From the NCBI RefSeq assembly GCF_022549775.1, contig NZ_JAKZGP010000012.1, positions 1 to 64,000 on the forward strand: DNA of 64,000 bases, written 5' to 3'. This DNA is from Belliella filtrata (GTDB lineage: Bacteria; Bacteroidota; Bacteroidia; Cytophagales; Cyclobacteriaceae). Positions 1 to 8,238 of the stretch are shown here, piece after piece. Both the position numbers and the translations under genes were made by a program. Positions within the stretch are counted from its first letter, which is position 1; each line of letters starts with the position of its first letter. The notes beneath the pieces were generated by a model that was not told the DNA's origin, did not search any database, and saw nothing but the letters and a program-made list of their open reading frames with translations.

Positions 1-124
1 TTTGCCGCCAGCTTCCTTCAGATTCCACTTCGCATTGGACACCCTTGCTCTTGGCTAGTGGTTGGCGATTACAAACCCCCACAGTGGACTTTCACCACCT
101 AGTTAGTTACCATGCACGGCACAC
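1..124 (-). mobile_element. Group II intron, 5' end (class C-like), partial
   Basis: Read on the minus strand, the sequence starts at 124 with GTGTGCCGTGCATGG, the GUGYG start of bacterial group II introns. It then shows the domain I landmarks GGTGGTGAAAGTCC, AAGGGTGTCC and GAATCTGAAGGAAGC followed by GGCGGCAAA, in the order known from class C introns. The rest of the ribozyme and any reverse transcriptase/maturase gene lie beyond the left edge, so completeness cannot be judged. The insertion point directly follows a hairpin plus T-run, the target preferred by class C introns. The class assignment is from memory of the consensus and was not computed. Confidence 0.82.
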
Positions 125-152
125 AATAAAAAAGTCCCACCAAAGGCAGGAC
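125..152 (-). terminator. Intrinsic terminator used as intron target
   Basis: On the minus strand GTCCTGC (152-146) pairs with GTGGGAC (140-134), seven pairs with two G-T wobbles, followed by the T-rich run at 133-126. The group II intron starts at the next bases. No minus-strand gene is visible upstream in this window for it to terminate. Confidence 0.7.
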
Positions 153-162
153 CTTAAAATTA

Positions 163-203
163 TGTGAAGGCCAGAAAAAACCATTGTCATAATGACCTTC
201 ACA
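163..203. repeat. 8-bp inverted repeat
   Basis: TGTGAAGG at 163-170 is mirrored by CCTTCACA at 196-203, with a 25-base loop that holds a smaller CATT/AATG repeat. On the minus strand it lies 10 bases before the terminator, so the two stems could form the 3' end of a short RNA. No function is shown. Confidence 0.5.
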
Positions 204-820
204 TTTACATTAATCAAAAATTCTAAGCAGAAAAAGTTGCTTAATCACCCATGACAAAGGTAGATAAATTTCTTCCAAATTTCCAAACATTAATTCACGG
301 TTTTTTTTGATAAAATATAAAAATAGTAACACCTGCAACAAAAATGCATTTCATGAAAAATGTGTAAACGATTGCACAGCAATACCGAATATCACAACAA
401 TCGCATTAAATTTAGACAAGCTTCAAGATAAAATAATATTTCAATAAAACACATGAAATACATTATTTTAAAACCAAAATGACTTAAACACCTTAGATAA
501 CTTAACTCATGTCACAACACGGATTTACCGAAAATCAAAACCCAACTAATATTTTATATGTCACAACACTAAATCGTATGAGTCTAATTTTTTATTCTTT
601 TAATCATATTAAACATACGCAAAATTAAATAATCTACTAATTTGATTAGCATCGACATTTTTTAAAAAATCACAAAAAACGGACTAAAAGCGATGAAATT
701 CACTTGGAAAAAACTTGAATTCCTAAGTGAAAAATAGTAAATAAAAATTAAAATCATTTTAAAGCTTCCATATTTTCCTAACCTACCTTAAAGCAGAGTT
801 GACAAGCCTGCATTAGTTAG
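204..820. other. A+T-rich intergenic region, no gene seen
   Basis: I see no convincing reading frame and no tRNA-like or rRNA-like sequence on either strand. The only regularity is the motif TCACAACA at about 392, 512 and 561. The last two are part of a 12-bp direct repeat, ATGTCACAACAC, at 509-520 and 558-569. These could be protein-binding sites for the promoter near 850 or chance in A+T-rich DNA. Confidence 0.5.
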
Positions 821-821
821 C

Positions 822-852
822 TTGTAAAATAATTTAACTATCTCTATTTTTG
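822..852 (+). promoter_or_regulatory. Bacteroidota-type promoter for the glycan cluster
   Basis: TTG at 822-824 is followed after 20 bases by TATTTTTG at 845-852, matching the Bacteroidota pattern TTG-N19-21-TAnnTTTG. The expected transcription start falls on or next to the ATG at 857, so the first mRNA may be almost leaderless, or translation may begin at a later codon. Confidence 0.6.
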
Positions 853-856
853 TATC

Positions 857-1465
857 ATGATCAGCGAGACAGCCAACAAAATTTTCCAAAAAGCCATACT
901 TGATTATCACATTTTCGATCAGATAGATCGCCCTATAGAAAACCCTTATGGAGAGAATACTTTAGAGCACTTATTGTATTTAAAATGTTGGATAGATACT
1001 GCTCAATGGCATATGGAAGATGTGGTTCGAAATCCAGATATTGCCCCTGAAGAAGGACTATACTGGAAAAGAAGAATTGATCAACAGAACCAAGTACGCA
1101 CTGACACTGTGGAGTTTATTGACAGTTATTATTTGAATCTATTTAAAAATATAACTCCCAAAAATGACGCAAAAGTAAATAGTGAAAGTCCAGCATGGGC
1201 TATAGATCGACTATCTATTCTTGCTCTTAAGATTTTTCACATGGAGCAAGAGACCTTAAGAACAGACATCTCTGAGGCACACTTTTCAAAGTGTAAAGAA
1301 AAACTTGACATCTTACTAGAGCAAAGAAAGGATTTATCTCAAAGTATTGATGACTTACTCGCGGACATTCAATCAGGGCAAAAATACATGAAAGTCTATC
1401 GACAAATGAAAATGTATAATGACCCTACAATGAACCCAGTATTATACGGGAATCCTAAAAGCTGA
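857..1465 (+). CDS. DUF4254 family protein
   Basis: This 202-residue soluble, mostly helical protein has no signal peptide. Its N-terminal half, with NPYGENTLEHLLYLKCWID followed by a W-x-M-E-D segment, is the pattern I associate with DUF4254, a Bacteroidota family of unknown activity usually encoded beside lipopolysaccharide glycosyltransferases. The neighbours fit: a GT9 gene starts 2 bases after its stop. A role in glycan assembly is inferred from context only. The promoter spacing makes the ATG at 857 nearly leaderless; I kept it because no better start is evident. Confidence 0.75.
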   Translation: MISETANKIFQKAILDYHIFDQIDRPIENPYGENTLEHLLYLKCWIDTAQWHMEDVVRNPDIAPEEGLYWKRRIDQQNQVRTDTVEFIDSYYLNLFKNITPKNDAKVNSESPAWAIDRLSILALKIFHMEQETLRTDISEAHFSKCKEKLDILLEQRKDLSQSIDDLLADIQSGQKYMKVYRQMKMYNDPTMNPVLYGNPKS

Positions 1466-1467
1466 AC

Positions 1468-2493
1468 ATGAACCGCATCATAGTGACGCGTTTTTCTGCA
1501 ATGGGCGATGTGGCCATGACAGCTTCTGTTATCGAAGAATTTGTCGAACAAAACAGAGATGTGGAAATCATAATGGTTTCAAGGACTCATTTTGCTGATT
1601 TTTTTAAAGGTATCCCAAGGGTAAAATTTCATGAAATTAAGCCGAAGTCTACTCATAAAGGTTTGATTGGTCTGATCAAGCTTTATATTGAGTTGTTAAA
1701 ATATAAGCCTGCCACTTTGGTGGATTTACATAATAATCTAAGAAGTAAATTCATCAGGTTTTTCTTCAAACTCTCTAATCAACCAGTAGGTATATTGAAT
1801 AAAAGGAGGAAAGAAAAAAAATTCATTATAAATCACAAAAGCATAAAATGCAACAAATTACCTTTAGTAACAGAAGCATATGCTGATACTTTTCGCACCT
1901 TGGGTTACGCTTTGAATCTTTCACATAAGCTTCATAGAAAATCTAGACCAATTCCTGAAAACTTAAGAGAGATTTTTTCTAAGGAAACATCATTCATTGG
2001 AATTGCGCCTTTTGCTCAACACATTTATAAAGTGCTTCCTGAAGAAAAAATGAGTCGGATAATTGCTCAACTTAATCAAAAAGGTTACACTATTGTTTTA
2101 TTTGGAGGTGGAAAAGAGGAAAAATTGAAGACAGAAGCCTGGGCTGAAAAGTATTCAAATACGATTAGCACTATTGGTAAACATTCCTTGAGCGAAGAGT
2201 TGGACATAATTGCAAATTTAAACGTCATGATTAGCATGGACAGTTCAGGTATGCATATGGCTTCGCTTGTTGGCACAAAATGTGTTTCAATTTGGGGAGC
2301 TACCCATCCCAAAATTGGTTTTTTAGGATATGGACAATCCTTGGAAAACTGTGTTCAAGTAGAACACCCATCAAGACCAAGCTCTATCTATGGAAACAAA
2401 CCTTGTGACTGTGATGGTGTGGAGGCTATAGATTTAGTAAGTCCAGAGATGGTGATGGAGAAGGTGGAAGAGGTCCTACTGAAAAACAAATAG
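1468..2493 (+). CDS. Glycosyltransferase family 9 (heptosyltransferase-like)
   Basis: This 341-residue protein has the two-lobed layout of GT9 enzymes (WaaC/WaaF type), which transfer heptose or related sugars onto the lipopolysaccharide inner core at the cytoplasmic face. The N-terminus, IIVTRFSAMGDVAMT, is the GT9 opening with its acceptor-side Asp in GDV. Near residue 260 the C-terminal lobe carries MDSSGMHMASLVGT then SIWGATHP, the usual donor-binding stretch. Length is normal. It follows the DUF4254 gene by 2 bases and precedes a GT4 gene, so it belongs to the same operon. The sugar transferred cannot be read from sequence. Confidence 0.88.
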   Translation: MNRIIVTRFSAMGDVAMTASVIEEFVEQNRDVEIIMVSRTHFADFFKGIPRVKFHEIKPKSTHKGLIGLIKLYIELLKYKPATLVDLHNNLRSKFIRFFFKLSNQPVGILNKRRKEKKFIINHKSIKCNKLPLVTEAYADTFRTLGYALNLSHKLHRKSRPIPENLREIFSKETSFIGIAPFAQHIYKVLPEEKMSRIIAQLNQKGYTIVLFGGGKEEKLKTEAWAEKYSNTISTIGKHSLSEELDIIANLNVMISMDSSGMHMASLVGTKCVSIWGATHPKIGFLGYGQSLENCVQVEHPSRPSSIYGNKPCDCDGVEAIDLVSPEMVMEKVEEVLLKNK

Positions 2494-2527
2494 AACGTCA
2501 TTTATTCAAGTTAATTAAAAGCCTACC

Positions 2528-3769
2528 ATGAAAAAAATAGCATTTATAGTATGTCAATACGGTAAAGAAGTAAATGGAGGCGCTGAAATTCACTGTAAAA
2601 TGCTTGCAGAGAGGCTTACCCCTTTCTATGATGTAGAGGTTCTAACATCAACAACCATAGATATTAGCACTTTTGAACCTTTCTATGAAGAAGGTCTTGA
2701 AATAGTAAACGAGGTAAAAGTCAGAAGGTTTCAACCAATTCCATTTCAAAAAACAAGATACGAAAAGCTTTACAAGGCTAGTAAGTTAGGTCGAAAAATT
2801 AGACGTAATCTATATCGACTAAAAATTTTAAAATGGATATCCAATATATTTCCTGTTTGGTCAATAGGCACTAAAAATGAAGAGGAAATGCTAAAATCTC
2901 ATGGCTTTTATTCTCCATCTTTAATTGAATATGTAAATCAAAATGTAAATAATTATCAAGCATTAATCCTGATTTCTTATCCTTACCCTTCAACTTATTT
3001 CATAGGAAAAAAATATCCTAGCAAGTGTATTTTGATACCAACAGCACATGAAGAAGGTGATCTTTACAGATCCATCCAATCAAAAATTTTTACGAAAATA
3101 TTTCATATTGCATTCAACACAGAAGCTGAAAGAGATTTGTGCAAAAAGGTATTTGGCAACAAACTTTCTAAGTCTAGTATACTAGCAGTTGGTATAGACA
3201 TTACCGATCCAGCCTCAGAGAATCATATAATTGAAAAATTCAATTTACCTGATTCATATATTCTATATTTTGGGCGGATTACTTCTGGAAAAATTGGAAA
3301 ACTAATTGATTGGTTTCTAGAATTTAAAAAGAACCATAAATCAAATGTTAAACTTGTTTTAACTGGGAGACTTTTCATGGAGAAGGTAAATAATAAAGAC
3401 ATTATTTATACAGGATTTGTTTCTGAAGCTGAAAAAACAGCACTTATCTCTAAAGCTAAAGTCGTCGTAAACCCTTCAGATAAAGAAAGTCTATCCCTAT
3501 TATTACTCGAGTCAATGGCACTTGGTAAACCAGTTATCGTAAATGGAAATTGTGAGGTGATGAAACAACACTGTATAAAAAGTGACTTTGCCTGCGACTA
3601 TTTCATATCCAAAAATGATTTTTTAAAAAAATTGGAATTATCTCTAGAGAATTCAAAATACAGAGATAATATGACAAGAAAAGCTAAGGAATATGTTTTA
3701 ACACATTATAATTGGAAGAAAATAATTTCAGATCTTAAAATATTGATTGAACAAGTCCCTGTTAAATAA
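2528..3769 (+). CDS. Glycosyltransferase family 4
   Basis: This 413-residue GT-B fold enzyme has the GT4 glycine-rich acceptor loop (NGGAEIHCKMLAERL) in the first 30 residues. The C-terminal donor motif ESLSLLLLESMALGKPVIV contains the E-x7-E pair, with Glu at both ends of the ES...LLLE stretch. It probably adds a sugar from a nucleotide-sugar donor to the growing surface glycan in the cytosol. It lies 34 bases after the GT9 gene and 6 before a GT2 gene. Substrate and linkage are unknown. Its local sequence is more A+T-rich than the core genes to the right, as is common for glycan loci. Confidence 0.88.
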   Translation: MKKIAFIVCQYGKEVNGGAEIHCKMLAERLTPFYDVEVLTSTTIDISTFEPFYEEGLEIVNEVKVRRFQPIPFQKTRYEKLYKASKLGRKIRRNLYRLKILKWISNIFPVWSIGTKNEEEMLKSHGFYSPSLIEYVNQNVNNYQALILISYPYPSTYFIGKKYPSKCILIPTAHEEGDLYRSIQSKIFTKIFHIAFNTEAERDLCKKVFGNKLSKSSILAVGIDITDPASENHIIEKFNLPDSYILYFGRITSGKIGKLIDWFLEFKKNHKSNVKLVLTGRLFMEKVNNKDIIYTGFVSEAEKTALISKAKVVVNPSDKESLSLLLLESMALGKPVIVNGNCEVMKQHCIKSDFACDYFISKNDFLKKLELSLENSKYRDNMTRKAKEYVLTHYNWKKIISDLKILIEQVPVK

Positions 3770-3775
3770 CAAGTA

Positions 3776-4588
3776 ATGAGTTACAGAACCAAAGTTTCAC
3801 TATTAATAACAACCTATAACTGGCCGGAGGCTTTAGAACTTTGTTTTCAAAGTATTTTGAATCAGTACACACCGCCAGATGAGGTAGTTTTTGCCGATGA
3901 TGGGTCAAAAGATCCCACAAGAATCTTAATAGAAAGCTTTCGTGAAAAGACTGATACCCCTATTCAACATATTTGGCAAGAAGATGATGGATTTCAACTA
4001 GCTAAAATTCGAAATAAAGCAATTGCAGCATGTAAACATCCCTATATCATACAAATTGACGGTGATTTAATTTTAAATCCATACTTTATTAAAGATCATA
4101 TTAACCATATAAAACCCAACTCTTTCACAACTGGAAGTAGAGTTAATTTACATGAACCTTACTCAAAAAAAATTTTAAACTCTGGAATACTTCCGCCTAT
4201 ATCTGAAATTAAAAGAAATAGTAATAATTTTTTTAATGGCCTTAGAATACCCTATTTAACAAAATTTCTTTCAAATAAATATAAGACAAAAAATAAATAC
4301 AGAGACTTTACAAGAGGTTGTAATATGGCATATTGGAGAGATGATGCAATTCAAATTAATGGATATAATGAGAATATGATTGGTTGGGGTAGTGAAGACA
4401 AAGAGTTTGTGACAAGAATGATCAATAACGGAAAAGAAAAGAGATTTTTGAAATTTTCAGCAATAGTTTATCACATTTGGCATCAATTTTCGAATCGATC
4501 TAGTCAAAATATAAATGATGAAATCTATCAAAAATCTGTAAATCAAACCATTATCAAAACACAAAACGGCATCAACAAGTATCTTTAA
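3776..4588 (+). CDS. Glycosyltransferase family 2
   Basis: This 270-residue GT-A enzyme opens with SLLITTYNWPEALELCFQSI and has ADDGSKD for nucleotide binding and IDGDLIL as the metal-binding D-x-D near residue 95. Near residue 200 GWGSEDKEFVTRM resembles the C-terminal galactosyltransferase-like region of many GT2 enzymes, where the E-D pair includes the likely catalytic base. No membrane segment is seen, so it should act in the cytosol on a lipid-linked acceptor. The next gene encodes a GT2 paralogue with the same motif order. Donor sugar unknown. Confidence 0.88.
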   Translation: MSYRTKVSLLITTYNWPEALELCFQSILNQYTPPDEVVFADDGSKDPTRILIESFREKTDTPIQHIWQEDDGFQLAKIRNKAIAACKHPYIIQIDGDLILNPYFIKDHINHIKPNSFTTGSRVNLHEPYSKKILNSGILPPISEIKRNSNNFFNGLRIPYLTKFLSNKYKTKNKYRDFTRGCNMAYWRDDAIQINGYNENMIGWGSEDKEFVTRMINNGKEKRFLKFSAIVYHIWHQFSNRSSQNINDEIYQKSVNQTIIKTQNGINKYL

Positions 4589-4590
4589 AA

Positions 4591-5397
4591 ATGATTGCAT
4601 CCGTCATCATCAGCACCTACAACTCACCCTTATGGCTTGAAAAAGTTCTAATTGGGTTTCTATGTCAATCTCATAAGGACTTTGAAATTATCATCGCTGA
4701 TGATGGCTCGACTGTGGATACAGCCAATTTACTCGATAAATATAAAACTAACTTTAAATCACTCATTCATGTATGGCATCCTGATGATGGCTTCAGAAAA
4801 TGTGAAATTCTTAATAAAGCAATTGAAGCCTCCACTACTTCTTACTTGATTTTTACTGATGGAGATTGTATTCCAAGAAACGATTTTATAAATACCCACC
4901 TAAAGTACAGAGATGAAGGCAAGTTTCTTTCTGGAGGGTATTTCAAACTACCCCTTTCAATATCAAATATCATATCTACTGAAATAATTCAGAAACAGCT
5001 TTGTTTTGATATCGAATGGTTGGCCAATAATGGACTAGAGAGCACCTTTAAAAATACAAAATTATCAAATAGCAAAACCCTCACGAGTATCCTCAATGCT
5101 ATCACAACTACCAAACCCTCATGGAATGGTCACAATGCTTCTGGCTGGAAGAAAGATATTTTAGCTGTAAATGGTTTTGATGAAAGGATGAAGTATGGTG
5201 GAGAAGATCGTGAGCTTGGTGAAAGATTAGAAAATTACGGAATTACCGGATTGCAGATCAGGTACAAAGCAGTATGTGTACACTTGGATCATGAAAGATC
5301 GTACATTAAAGAAGAAGACTTGATCCAAAATAAAGCAATCCGTAAAGAAACCAAGAAAAACAAGGCAACATTCACACCTTATGGCATCAAAAAATGA
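4591..5397 (+). CDS. Glycosyltransferase family 2
   Basis: This 268-residue GT-A enzyme starts 2 bases after the preceding GT2 gene and shares its layout: ASVIISTYNSPLWLEKVL at the N-terminus, IADDGST, FTDGDCIP with the D-x-D motif, and GGEDRELGERLENYGI as the C-terminal acidic motif. It is the last gene of the glycan cluster; a hairpin follows at its stop. The two adjacent paralogues probably add successive sugars to the same chain, which is inference from context. Confidence 0.88.
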   Translation: MIASVIISTYNSPLWLEKVLIGFLCQSHKDFEIIIADDGSTVDTANLLDKYKTNFKSLIHVWHPDDGFRKCEILNKAIEASTTSYLIFTDGDCIPRNDFINTHLKYRDEGKFLSGGYFKLPLSISNIISTEIIQKQLCFDIEWLANNGLESTFKNTKLSNSKTLTSILNAITTTKPSWNGHNASGWKKDILAVNGFDERMKYGGEDRELGERLENYGITGLQIRYKAVCVHLDHERSYIKEEDLIQNKAIRKETKKNKATFTPYGIKK

Positions 5398-5438
5398 ATG
5401 AAGGGTATGAAGAACAGTGCCCCCATACCTTCCTTCAT
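5392..5438 (-). terminator. Terminator for the aminotransferase gene
   Basis: On the minus strand ATGAAGG, a 3-base bulge and GGTATG pair with CATACCCTTCAT across a G-rich loop, followed by TCATTTTTTG. It lies just past the minus-strand stop at 5451 and overlaps the end of the convergent GT2 gene, so it may also slow readthrough from the left. Confidence 0.6.
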
Positions 5439-5450
5439 ATAAACATAAAA

Positions 5451-6653
5451 TTATCCTAATTTACCCAGTGACTCTTTTATCCTCTTCAAAGCTTCCTTCA
5501 ATTCTTCATCAGAAGCAGCATAAGACAACCTAACACAATCAGGCGCACCAAAAGCAGCCCCAGTCACCAATGACACGTTGGCATCTTCAAGCAAATAGAT
5601 GCATAAATCATCAGCATTGTTGATTTTATGAGATCCACTAGACTTACCAAAGAAAGCCGTGACATCTGGGAAGAAGTAAAATGCTCCCTCTGGAATGTGT
5701 GTTTTGATCCCAGGAATATCTTGCAACAAAGCAAGCACAAGTTCTCTCCTACTCAAATATGCTTTTTCCATTTCTTTGGAAGGTGTTTGGTCACCAGCTA
5801 TCGCCGCAAGGGCAGCTCGTTGTGCTATCCCTGTACCTCCTGAAGTAAATTGACCTTGCATTTTTTCACAAGCTTTGGCTATAAACAATGGAGCACAAAT
5901 GTACCCAACTCTCCAGCCTGTCATCGCATACCCTTTTGAGAATCCATTTACCGTGATGGTACGGTCAAACATCCCTGGTATAGAAGCAATACTAAAATGC
6001 TTGCCAGTAAAATTGATCAATTCATAAATTTCATCTGCGATCACATAAACATCATCTCTTTTCTTTACCACTGCGGCCACAGCCTCTAACTCATCCTTGC
6101 TGAAAACAGAACCTGTCGGATTACAAGGTGAAGAATAGATCACTGCTTTGGTTTTTGAAGTCATGGCATCTTCAAGCTGTTGAGCTGTAGCTTTGAAGTT
6201 GTTTTCTAAAGTTCCTTCTATGAGTACAGGAACTCCACCTGCCATTTTGATGATCTCAGCATAAGACACCCAATAAGGTGAGAAAATTACCACTTCATCT
6301 CCTTCATTGATCATGCACATAAAAATGTTCGCAATAGAATGCTTTGCTCCTGTAGACACTACTATATTCTCTGCCTTAGCATCAGCTATATTGTTATCAT
6401 CTCTTAGCTTCTTGGCAATTGCTTCTCTCAAATCTTGATATCCTGCCACAGGTGGATAAGCAAAATATTTCCCCTCATCAATTGCGGCCTTAGCTGCATC
6501 CTGAATATGTTTTGGGGTCTTGAAATCAGGCTCACCTAAGCTCAAGCTAATAATATCTACACCTTGACTCTTCAGTTCACGGGCTTTTTTTGCCATTGCC
6601 AGCGTAGCTGACTCCTCCATTTGGTTAATTCGGTCTGATAGGATTGAATTCAT
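5451..6653 (-). CDS. aspC: Aspartate/aromatic aminotransferase, class I (PLP)
   Basis: This 400-residue fold-type I enzyme transfers amino groups between an amino acid and a 2-oxo acid using pyridoxal phosphate. The N-terminus (LSLGEPDFKTPKHI), the mid-protein YSSPCNPTGSVFS and the lysine motif NGFSKGYAMTGWRVGY, whose Lys forms the Schiff base, are those of the bacterial type 1b aspartate aminotransferase group. The Arg that binds the substrate alpha-carboxylate is present near the end in VRLSYA. A possible TAATTTTG -7 element lies at 6688-6681. Precise substrate (aspartate, or also prephenate) cannot be settled; the symbol is by family. Confidence 0.88.
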   Translation of the reverse strand: MNSILSDRINQMEESATLAMAKKARELKSQGVDIISLSLGEPDFKTPKHIQDAAKAAIDEGKYFAYPPVAGYQDLREAIAKKLRDDNNIADAKAENIVVSTGAKHSIANIFMCMINEGDEVVIFSPYWVSYAEIIKMAGGVPVLIEGTLENNFKATAQQLEDAMTSKTKAVIYSSPCNPTGSVFSKDELEAVAAVVKKRDDVYVIADEIYELINFTGKHFSIASIPGMFDRTITVNGFSKGYAMTGWRVGYICAPLFIAKACEKMQGQFTSGGTGIAQRAALAAIAGDQTPSKEMEKAYLSRRELVLALLQDIPGIKTHIPEGAFYFFPDVTAFFGKSSGSHKINNADDLCIYLLEDANVSLVTGAAFGAPDCVRLSYAASDEELKEALKRIKESLGKLG

Positions 6654-6785
6654 TTTACTTGGTTGTTTTTAAAATTTGTCCAAAATTAAAGATTTGAATA
6701 TAAAATTCTAAACATAACGGAGATTTGATCATCAATTAGTAATTTTAAAATTCAATATTTGGTTTTCGAACACGTTTAAGTAAAT

Positions 6786-7661
6786 ATGAAAGCAATTTGG
6801 ATCGGGATTTCCCTATTTTTCTTGGCTCCTGCAACCCTCTTCGCACAGAAGAAAAACAAAAAAGAAATTGAAACTCCAATTTCTGACCCAGATTCCTCTG
6901 GAATAGTGAGCGATAAGCTATTGCCTACTACTTCCCCACTTCTACTTTTTGACGAACAATCCAAAAAAGAAAAAAAGAAGAAGAAAAAGAAAAAGGAAAA
7001 AAAGAACATCTATTTTGGAGAAAAGACTCGGAAAGCCCGAACAAAACAAGTACTGAAAGATCAGATACAATACACGCTCTTTAATTACACAACACAAGAC
7101 AAAGATCCTGACCCTTATATCAGAGACATCTATTGGTATGATAGTAAAGAAAAGATCATACGAACCAAAAACTTCGACGCAAGTAAAGGGGTGCTTTTAC
7201 ATGGCCCATATGAAAAAATCATCGGCGATATCACTGTAGAAAAAGGTATGTTCTACTTTGGCACCAAACATGGTATATGGATGTCTTTCGATAGCAAGAG
7301 TGTCCTTTTAGACAAAGGACATTATAATGGAGGCTGGAGAAAAGATTCAAGAACCTCCTATTATGATGCCAACAATAAAGTTATTGAAAAAATGACTCCT
7401 ATGGAATATGATCTCATGGAGGGTAATTACTTCCATTTTTATGAAAACGGCCAAGTCGCAGTAGTAGGTGAATATCAATATGGTGAAAAAGTAGGCTTGT
7501 GGACAGAATATTGGGATACCAAAAACACACAAGCCATCAGAAAGCGTGAGATTCAATATCAAGAAAAGGCATTTACCAAAAATGCTCGCCCTTACATTCG
7601 TGCAGAATGGGATAAAGACGGTAATCTAATTTACAGAAACAACTTGATTTCTAATCAATAA
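6786..7661 (+). CDS. Exported protein with MORN-like (YwqK-type) repeats
   Basis: This 291-residue protein has a Sec signal peptide (residues 1-20, ending LFA-Q). A lysine-rich run near residues 60-77 is encoded by an almost pure purine tract. From about residue 130 there are short repeats of the type G-x-W-x-x-F/Y, for example KHGIWMSF, EGNYFHFYENGQ and GEKVGLWTEYW, typical of MORN_2/YwqK-like proteins. These beta repeats usually mediate binding; no catalytic motif is visible. The gene stands alone, facing away from the aminotransferase. Likely periplasmic, function unknown. The purine tract is prone to slippage. Confidence 0.75.
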   Translation: MKAIWIGISLFFLAPATLFAQKKNKKEIETPISDPDSSGIVSDKLLPTTSPLLLFDEQSKKEKKKKKKKKEKKNIYFGEKTRKARTKQVLKDQIQYTLFNYTTQDKDPDPYIRDIYWYDSKEKIIRTKNFDASKGVLLHGPYEKIIGDITVEKGMFYFGTKHGIWMSFDSKSVLLDKGHYNGGWRKDSRTSYYDANNKVIEKMTPMEYDLMEGNYFHFYENGQVAVVGEYQYGEKVGLWTEYWDTKNTQAIRKREIQYQEKAFTKNARPYIRAEWDKDGNLIYRNNLISNQ

Positions 7662-7662
7662 A

Positions 7663-7692
7663 CAATTTCCCTACTTTTTTTGTAGGGAATTG
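7663..7692. terminator. Hairpin between MORN-like gene and marR-like gene
   Basis: CCCTAC at 69-74 of 7600 pairs with GTAGGG across a loop of seven T, extended outward by CAATT/AATTG with one bulged base. It begins right after the stop at 7661 and its right arm overlaps the -35-like TTG of the next promoter. It could end the upstream transcript or serve as a binding site. Confidence 0.4.
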
Positions 7693-7720
7693 ATTTTGTA
7701 TCATATTGTTATTATATTTG
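7690..7720 (+). promoter_or_regulatory. Promoter of the marR-like gene
   Basis: TTG at 7690-7692, a 20-base spacer and TATATTTG at 7713-7720 form a good Bacteroidota promoter. The longest reading frame would begin at this TTG, so the promoter argues that the true start is the ATG at 7738. Confidence 0.65.
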
Positions 7721-7737
7721 TCACACTAATTATTGGT

Positions 7738-8190
7738 ATGACACAAGAACAATTCAGCAAATACTCCTTCCTTCTCGATAGAACAGCTCGTAAGGTAAAG
7801 CAATATGCACAGCAAAAATTCAATCAAGGGGATTTTGATGTAACTGTGGACCAATGGTTGGTATTGAAAAACCTCTCAGAGAACGGACTAGTGAGTCAAA
7901 CAGAGCTAGCGCAATTAGTTTTCAAAGATCACCCAACCCTTACCAGAATCATTGACATCTTGTGTAAAAAAGGTTACGTGGAGCGTGTTCCTCATCCTCA
8001 AGACAGAAGAAGCTTCCAATTACACCTGACAAATGAGGGCGTGGCGAAAGTTAGAGAACTTAAACCACAGATAACAAAGATTAGAGAAAAAGCTTGGGAA
8101 AACTTGGATGAGAGGGACTTTGAGGAATTTAGAAGAATCTTGAATACGATCTATGACAACCTCGAAGGCAATAATGCTCAAGAGTTATAA
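7738..8190 (+). CDS. MarR family transcriptional regulator
   Basis: This 150-residue winged-helix repressor has dimerising helices at both ends and the DNA-binding core near residues 45-105: SQTELAQLVFKDHPTLTRIIDILCKKGYVERVPHPQDRR in the sequence, broken here only by the line of reading, with the wing Asp-Arg-Arg typical of MarR. The start at 7738 is preferred over an upstream TTG because the latter is part of the promoter. It lies 48 bases before the ferredoxin reductase gene and may control it; their upstream regions share TTGTTAT and TTATATTT. Ligand unknown. Confidence 0.88.
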   Translation: MTQEQFSKYSFLLDRTARKVKQYAQQKFNQGDFDVTVDQWLVLKNLSENGLVSQTELAQLVFKDHPTLTRIIDILCKKGYVERVPHPQDRRSFQLHLTNEGVAKVRELKPQITKIREKAWENLDERDFEEFRRILNTIYDNLEGNNAQEL

Positions 8191-8238
8191 ATAAAGTTGT
8201 TATACTAATTATATTTACACGAACAATCTCAAACAAAA

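Noticed and set aside
125-856. tRNA or rRNA gene ending at the orphan terminator
   Set aside because: No T-loop, acceptor stem or rRNA-like segment could be found in the spacer.
6960-7005. Purine-rich tract in the MORN-like gene as a frameshift
   Set aside because: The frame is open on both sides and the lysine run reads through without interruption.
7690-7737. Upstream TTG start for the MarR protein
   Set aside because: The TTG is the -33 part of a good promoter and the added residues are not family-like.
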